Assembly: GCA_024734555.1 (NCBI GenBank)
Contig: JANPWX010019802.1
Location: forward strand, 881,342-945,341
DNA: 64,000 bases
DNA from: Trochalopteron elliotii
Lineage: Eukaryota; Chordata; Aves; Passeriformes; Leiothrichidae
Direction: 5' to 3'
Every line of letters begins with the position of its first letter. The stretch's first letter is position 1. The position numbers and the translations under genes were made by a program. The notes below the pieces were generated by a model. It was not told the DNA's origin. It ran no database searches and was given only the letters and a program-made list of their open reading frames with translations. Below are positions 57,246-64,000 of the stretch, one piece after another.

Positions 57246-60200
57246 ATGCATTATGTCATTGATGAAGGTATTAAACTGTATTGTATAAATCCTAGAAAAA
57301 ATAAAAAAATTGGGCTCCATATTCTGTTTAGCAAATTCTCAAGTGTAAGTAGTATTTGTCTTATCTCTAATTTATGTGCATATGGCATAATCCCTTTTCT
57401 CTTTCTTTCTTTCCCTTGAATGAATTTTCCTAACTGATCCTGTGGAGCAGAGATTACTCCATAGTAGAACTTTCCTCCTCCACCATTGTGCTAAATAAAT
57501 TGAAGGAAATGGCTGTGATACTCTCTAATTACTAACAAAGGAAAGAAGTTATATGGGCAAATATAATTCTGAAACCTATGTTGTCTAAGACCAGAATAAA
57601 TTCTTATGTAAATAATGTGTTGTATTCATTATATATATTCTTTCAGAAAGCTATGGGGAATTTCCCACTTAAAATCACAATGAAATTTACCAGATATTGA
57701 GAGCTGCACTGTGCTAGCATTTCTGGAAGATGCTATTTTCCAGGGCCCTGCAGTGTGAACTGGTGCAGATTCTATATGAATTATTATAAATTAGTTTTCA
57801 GCTGCAAAAATAAAACCTTGTGTTCAGGTACTTATCCTGGAGCTTGTTATGTTAGCTAATTTTAAAAGTAGATTGAAGTAGAAAATCACATAAAAAGGAG
57901 ATAAAATTGTATATGACTCACAACGTAGAAAAAACTCAACCCATTGTAACAAGCAGGTATTCAAATATTTTCAATGAAGATGAAACCATCTTTAAAAAAG
58001 ATGTTTTGGATATATGTTTTTTTTTTAAATAAAGGAATCCATGCCTTTCTTAGATCTGTTTAAAAAACACCCTATCATGGCAAATGTTATTTCTGTGGGC
58101 AGCATTTCCTGTTTTCACTGTGATCTTTATTTTTCACAAGGGTGGAAATAAAGTTACAGCTGTTTCTGTTCATTACTTCCATGACCCTCCTGATGGGAGG
58201 GTCTAGTCCTCTTCTTGGGCTCCTCTGTGCTGCTGCCATATTAGTAATTTCCAGTGTCCTGCTAAGGCAGCACTTGTAGGAGTTTTGTAGGTCTATGCTG
58301 CTTATTCAAATCCACTGACTCCAGATTTATATTTCTTTTCCAAGCAGTGGAGTTTTCTGCTCTTGCCAAGACTTGACACAGCTGCATTTCTATGACCAGG
58401 CAAGGATAACAAGGCACTTGTGGTAACATTCTCCACATCTGATACACACACTTTAAAAGAAATCACTCGCCTGGCAGTTGGCTATCTGACACTCTTCTGA
58501 GATAAAAATAGATCCTGTTTCAGGATGTTCCTATTCAAAAACCTGTTTTCTGTCTGAATCAGTGTATACTGCAAATAACTGCATAAAGTGCTCATGAACT
58601 GTGTGCATTTGTGCATCAGAATTTCTGTGAATAATGTTTTGTTCAGAGCAGTGTTCCATGTCCAAAGCTTCATGATCCCAGGAGTATGGAATATAAACTC
58701 CACTAAACAAAGCAAATGTTAGCTATATAATGTGAGCTATCTCCAGGGTAGAAGTGCAAGAGACATTATCTCCAAGTAAAATAGATCATTCCTTTATGAA
58801 CAATGCCATGTTGCATCTTGCTTTAGGCTGTGTACCATACTCTCACAACTACATTTTTTACCCTGGTAATTTGCCAGCATCCTTTATCCGTATGCAGCCA
58901 GTGGCACGAGGTGTTCAAGTGACCTACAAGGCTTTTGAAGCCTTGCACTTTGCAATAAAGAAAGATGAAAGTATAGTCTTGAGAACATTAGGGAAACAAC
59001 ATCAGATGGAGAGGGAACTGCTGCACAGAGGCATCAGGTGAACAAAGGAGTTTAATCATATGTGTAACTGGGACAACAAGAACTGCTATTGCTGAAACAA
59101 GTTGTGTGGGGAGGGTTTAGTACATTTTCTACGAAATCTGTCTTCAGTAGTATTAATGTCATGTCAAGAGCTGGAGGTGACTAAGAGATTCCAAGACTGA
59201 TAAGTGAGTGAACAGTGAATACCATTTATGCTGCTTACTGAATAAAATACCAAGACAGACTTGAAAATATTGCAATCCCTGGAGAGTCCATGATATCTGG
59301 GAATACACATCATGGTAGTACAACAGACTTAGAAAAAAACTTAGGAAGAACCAAGGACTCTGTTTTCCACAGCTGCATTTTGCAACTCACCCAAAGAGTC
59401 ATACAGAGAGGAGAAGGTGAATTTCAGAAAGCAAAGGAAGAAAAATAAGTTTTCATAGATACATTTATTAGAAAACCTCTGTATTCTTAAGGCAGAGGGC
59501 CACGGACTGAGAAGCAAGTTGCTACACCCCCATTTTAGCACTGAAAATTATGAAGTCTTTGGGACTACATTCCCCACAGAACTAGAAACCTTTTGAGGGC
59601 TGATATTGTCAGGTGCTAGGACGACGGGGAAAATTTATTAAATTGGTACCTAGTTGTCAAGTGTTGAGCAGGGTAAAAACAGCTCATGAATTTTGGAAGT
59701 CTTGTTTTGTCCCAGGAAGTTAAAACTGGCCATTTAACAATATTGTATATAATTCTGTAGTCTTAAGCAGAGGCATAAACATGTAAAATTGCACAGCTGT
59801 TTAAGGAAATATAATCCTAGTGTTTGTAATCTAGCAAGGCAGAGATGTAGGATTTAACCACTACATATTCACACAAGAACAGTTGCATATGGCTGGTGCA
59901 AGTTCTGTCATTACTTCTGTGACTATATTACAACACAGATATGACCAAAACAGCTTTAAAATAATATCTTTGGGAAATAGCAGCAATATTGCTAATCATA
60001 CAAGTACTCTGATTTCATGGGTGGGTTTTAAATCTTTCCTTGAGCTCTCTGCTATGAGAACCTGAACAACCTGCTATGAAACTGATCCAGATATAACTCT
60101 CAATGTGGTAGTTACTGTAGAGTTGTTCAAAATAGTGCTGCTTAGAGAAGCTCTTTAAACAGATGCACCTGAGAAATTGTTCCTCCTCTCAGTCTATGTT

Positions 60201-60971
60201 TGTACACTGAGGGGGCATTGATGTGTTTATCAGCTCTAAGAGCCACACTTCATCTGTCTTGAATTGATGTGCAGTTTGTATCACTCTGCTGTGCCAGTTT
60301 ATGGTTAATAATGACATTTGCCCTTGTTTGAAAAAGCTATTTAGCAGTCTGACCACATATCCCAGCACACAGACAGCAGGAGCTGATAACAGGCAATGGC
60401 AGCTCAGCTGTGGGAAGACAGAGGAAATTCTAAAAATCTTCACTGAGTTACAGGAATGGTCACTGATATGAGAGTTCCCCTTCCCTAGCTGCAGCTACTT
60501 CCTGGGAAGTAGCTAGTGCTAGTCCTAATGTTCTAGTGCCCTAGAGCAGTCAGGTGCTCCTCAGGAGTTTTTGGCTGTGAGATCAGCTACATGAGTTAAT
60601 CTGATGTTGAAAGTGTGCAGCACCTTCACATGTTCCCTTCCCACCTTTCAACTCTGCTGCTCTCTGTTCCTTTTCAAACTCACTCCTTCCCTTGAGTCAC
60701 ACCTAGCAAAGTGTCCTCTAGAAAAGGCTGTATTTTGAAATTGCATTTTCTTTTCAATGTTGGGTGGTGGGTGACTTTGGAAGATTCTAATGTGCTTGTG
60801 TTTTACACAAACATTTCAGTGATGAGATCCAGCCTGGACTGGGGTTAGATATAGCAACGGCTGTCAAGGCAACAGAATTAAGATTATGAAACACTAAAGA
60901 TATATGTGAGTGTGATCAGTCTGCTTTAAACGTCAGGATATTAAAAAATGCCATTATAAAATGAATTTCAG
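57246..60971. other. Intergenic region without recognisable genes
   Basis: AT-rich unique sequence. A 95-codon plus-strand open frame at 58754-59041 (ending MERELLHRGIR) has no recognisable domain. No clear repeat was seen. Confidence 0.5.
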
Positions 60972-61079
60972 GACAGAGCAACATGGTCCAGTGGATGACA
61001 TCCCTGACTATGGTGGAGGCCTTGGAACTGGATGCTCTTTAATTTTTCTTCCCACCCAAGCCATTCCATGATTTTATGA
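60972..61079 (+). mobile_element. CR1 LINE terminal fragment
   Basis: gatgacatccctgactatgg, then ccttggaactggatgctctt and ccattccatgattttatga match the last ~100 bp of CR1. Confidence 0.75.
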
Positions 61080-64000
61080 AGAATCTGGAAGAAAAGTGAG
61101 TGGAGAAACTAACAGCACAGAGCAGCTTATAGTTGCTCAACAACATGGACAAGTGCCAGTCGGGTTTCACTAGGTAACCCTTGGTTCTACCCAGCTTGAC
61201 CAAATGAGGAACCACTGTTCCCAGAAGCTGGCTGGGTGAAGGAGCCCCTGTTGGCACTGCTGCCCATGCTGGGAGGCCAGCAGGGAGCAGAGGATGTCAG
61301 GGTAGTGCCTGTACACCTGGACAGGTTGCAAATGGCCACTGAGCTGCAAAAGTGACCTGTTCAAAAAGTCATGGTGTGAACCAGGGAAATAGGCAGCACT
61401 GCTGTTTGAGGTTTTCCCAAGAGGCACAGGAATTGAAGGAAATAGCAGGCAGTCCTACATTGTTTTGCCATGTAAGTGGAGGCTAGAATTAAAAGCCTCT
61501 TTTACTCCAATTTCTTTCATATAACACTTATAAATCAGTATAAAGATAGCTGCAAAATTAGTCACAATCTGTAGCAATTGTTACAGAGGTGAGTATGTAA
61601 TCATGCCTTAAAAGAGCTGTGATTTCCTGACATGTCTCCATAGCCTGATTTGAGTCATTTACTTCTTGAAATCTCAACTTCAGGGACAGCTGAGTGCACT
61701 CTCAAAGCTGTAGGTTAGCATATCTTTTCCATTAGTCATTTTTATTAATCTTTCTCTATCTGAAGAAAAAATGTACAGTATGTGTGTCTCTGTGCAGAGT
61801 TATAAAAATCTGATTGCATTTTATTTTTAACCCATCTGGTGCCAGCATTTTGTAGTTGACTGGAGCCTGCTGAAGTGAGAAAGAGCAGGAAGGAAGGAGG
61901 TGGTTGATGAGAACAAGCAACAGACAATGCCTATGAGATTTTACAGTACAAAGAGATACAGTGAAGAAATTCCTGTACAACCTGTGTTGTGTGAAGGGAG
62001 GTCAGTGACATACAGGTGGAGAGAAACCCTTAGCTCTGCCATGTTTAGATTAGTTCAACTCATCCTATGCCCTTCCTTCCTTGTTTTATAATGGAGGGAG
62101 TGACACTGTCCACCACAGCAGAGCTGGTGTGGATGTTTTCACAGAGATTTAGACCAGATCCAAATGTCTGCAATGTAAATTTGCCTGTTCTTCACCCTCC
62201 TGGTGAAATCCCATGAAACATTTGAACTGGAAAATGGGATTTGTGGGGAAAAAGGGTTGAGTGTGATTTATTTTCCCAGGAGTATGAAGAATACAATAAA
62301 GGTCTGATCCTCTGTCAGGGAATATGGGGAACCAAAAGAGTCACTGCTGAAAAGGCCCCCATGATTGACATCCAGTCAGGAGAACTCCAAAATGTAACAT
62401 CAATCCAATTAAAAGAATATGAACGTTGTCAAAGGACACTTTCCAAATAAATTAACAGCTACTGTAGCCTGCACCATCCCATGCAGACTGTATTTGGTGA
62501 TCCCCCTGGCCCTTAAATAGAATTGTTTTCCAATGTATTAAAGTGTCTTCCTAAAATTGTTGGTCCTAAGGCTTCTGTTGCAAGACTCCTCTGTTGCTTG
62601 AAGAACAGTGATTCTCCAGTCCCACATCTGGTAGGTGATCATTTTGGATATTTATTTCCAAGTATGGAAGCCATAGAATAAGGTTTCCAAGATATTTCAT
62701 CAGCTGACCTCCACATATCTCTCATGTAAGGATGCCAGCATAGTTTTATCCTAGGGCCACAGATTGCCTCAGGTAATCCAGTTCCATTTCATAGGATTGT
62801 TTTTATTTGAGCAGCCCCTGCACTGAATAGAAGCTTGTCTCCATGTCTGACATGGTATATAATTATTTTTGTCTGGTTGACAAGGTACCTGCAAAATGCC
62901 AGGTAGAGCAAGGCTCTAACTCATGCAGGTTTAATGAAAAAAAATACCCTGTAGGGTGCCATGCTGCTGCTTTCCTTCATTTCATGGGGTCTCTGCTCTC
63001 ATGATTGGAGAAAAAACAAGGAAACTTACACTGTGTAGGAACATTGATTGGCCTGATTTTTTTTTTTTTTAATATTTTGCATAAGAGTTGCTGACATGTG
63101 CAAAAACATTTACTAGGTGTGATCAAGAAGTAAATTGTGCCTGCCCTCCACCATGGTCCAGCAAATTCTTCCAATAGCAAAACCAGTAAGTTAATCACAG
63201 TATTTGCTAACTCAATCTCATTGTTCATATGCTGCTTCTCCAGTAGAGTGTTGCCCATTGAAACTGAGGGTTTACATGTTGTTCATTTGAGGCAGGTGTT
63301 TCTAACTGTCAAGAATACACTAATTACTATTTTTCTAATTAAATTAGGCTTTTTAAAAAGGTTAACCATGACATTTTAATAGCTTCAGCTCATATTGATA
63401 TTCTGAGGACACACATCAGCTCAGCCACTTGTGACTGAAAAGGATGTTTTTCCAATTAAGAAATCTCTTTTTAAGGGCTTCTCCTAAATGACATCTATTT
63501 TACAGGGGGATGTGGACTAGAATATAATTTGTTTCCCTGGCTGCACAATCTCATAGTTCAGCAAGTAGCCCTGTCAAATTGTTTTGTTACAAAATTTTAA
63601 CCTTCATGATACAAATCATTTACAGTGTCCAACAGACAAAAATAAAGAATAAAAAAAATATTATGAATAGTTATTTGTAGTCAATCCATGTACATTTCTT
63701 TCCAATGCATCAGGGAAAATCCTAAAGAAACCCAGAGAAAATTTATAGACATACCAGATTCATTAAACAGTGTCTCTGAGACTTCAAAATACTTCACAAA
63801 GTAAGAACAGACTGCTGGAATACAGCTATAGTTCCTTTCATTTTGCCTTTACAAATTGCACGTGAGGTCCCCTGCAGGGATTTGCACTTTATTCTCTTCT
63901 GTATTGCCCAAGAAAAAGAAAAAAAGACAGGAACTCTCTTAGGTGGCCTACAGATAAACACATGTTCAAAACTGTATGGATACAGCCAGGTGAGAGGGTT
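61080..64000. other. Intergenic region to the window edge
   Basis: Unique AT-rich sequence with a T-run at about 63057-63071. I see no coding exon. A patch at 61.2-61.4 kb is more GC-rich but unidentified. Confidence 0.5.

Noticed and set aside
58754..59041. 95-codon plus-strand open frame ending MERELLHRGIR
   Set aside because: It looked protein-like at first, but it has no known motif and no neighbouring exon in frame.
36546..64000. Search for DDX4 or IL6ST exons as synteny support
   Set aside because: No helicase motifs or gp130 exons were seen in either flank, so synteny could not be used to settle the receptor's identity.
1..64000. CRISPR arrays, operons, phage or plasmid genes
   Set aside because: No spaced direct-repeat arrays or dense gene clusters. 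Introns, CR1 and LTRs show vertebrate nuclear DNA.

Overview
This is vertebrate nuclear DNA, almost certainly from a bird and probably a songbird. It is AT-rich overall. It carries many fragments of the avian CR1 LINE in both orientations and two copies of a bird ERV-type LTR that I recognise from its ends and internal polyadenylation region. I see no prokaryotic genes, CRISPR array, rRNA or tRNA.

One gene is clear. It lies on the minus strand from about 36.45 kb to 5.65 kb and encodes a class I cytokine receptor of the gp130 group. I assembled 14 coding exons whose junctions keep frame throughout (2,112 bp, 703 residues plus stop). The protein has a short signal peptide, a two-domain cytokine-binding module without an N-terminal Ig domain, three fibronectin type III (FN3) domains, one membrane segment, a proline box 1 and a 158-residue tail exon containing a YxxQ tyrosine. 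The architecture and residues near the membrane fit IL31RA best. IL12RB1 and IL27RA share the layout and cannot be excluded by eye.

The layout is as follows. Positions 1-5.6 kb are the 3' flank, with two facing CR1 fragments. Positions 5.6-36.45 kb hold the receptor gene, whose introns contain CR1 pieces (introns 4, 7, 11 and 13), two long solo LTRs (introns 2 and 10), a CR1 split by a probable third solo LTR (intron 4), GT/G-rich low-complexity tracts (intron 11) and a GC-rich, CpG-rich block with a 12-bp minisatellite (intron 1). Just upstream of exon 1 are paired ETS/PU.1-like sites. Positions 36.6-64 kb are non-coding as far as I can see, with three CR1 fragments and several near-perfect inverted repeats.

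I found no second gene and no new multi-gene system. The points that most merit checking are the eroded WSXWS motif, the tail YxxQ, the GC donor in the box 1 exon, the LTR-in-CR1 nesting and the intronic CpG block.
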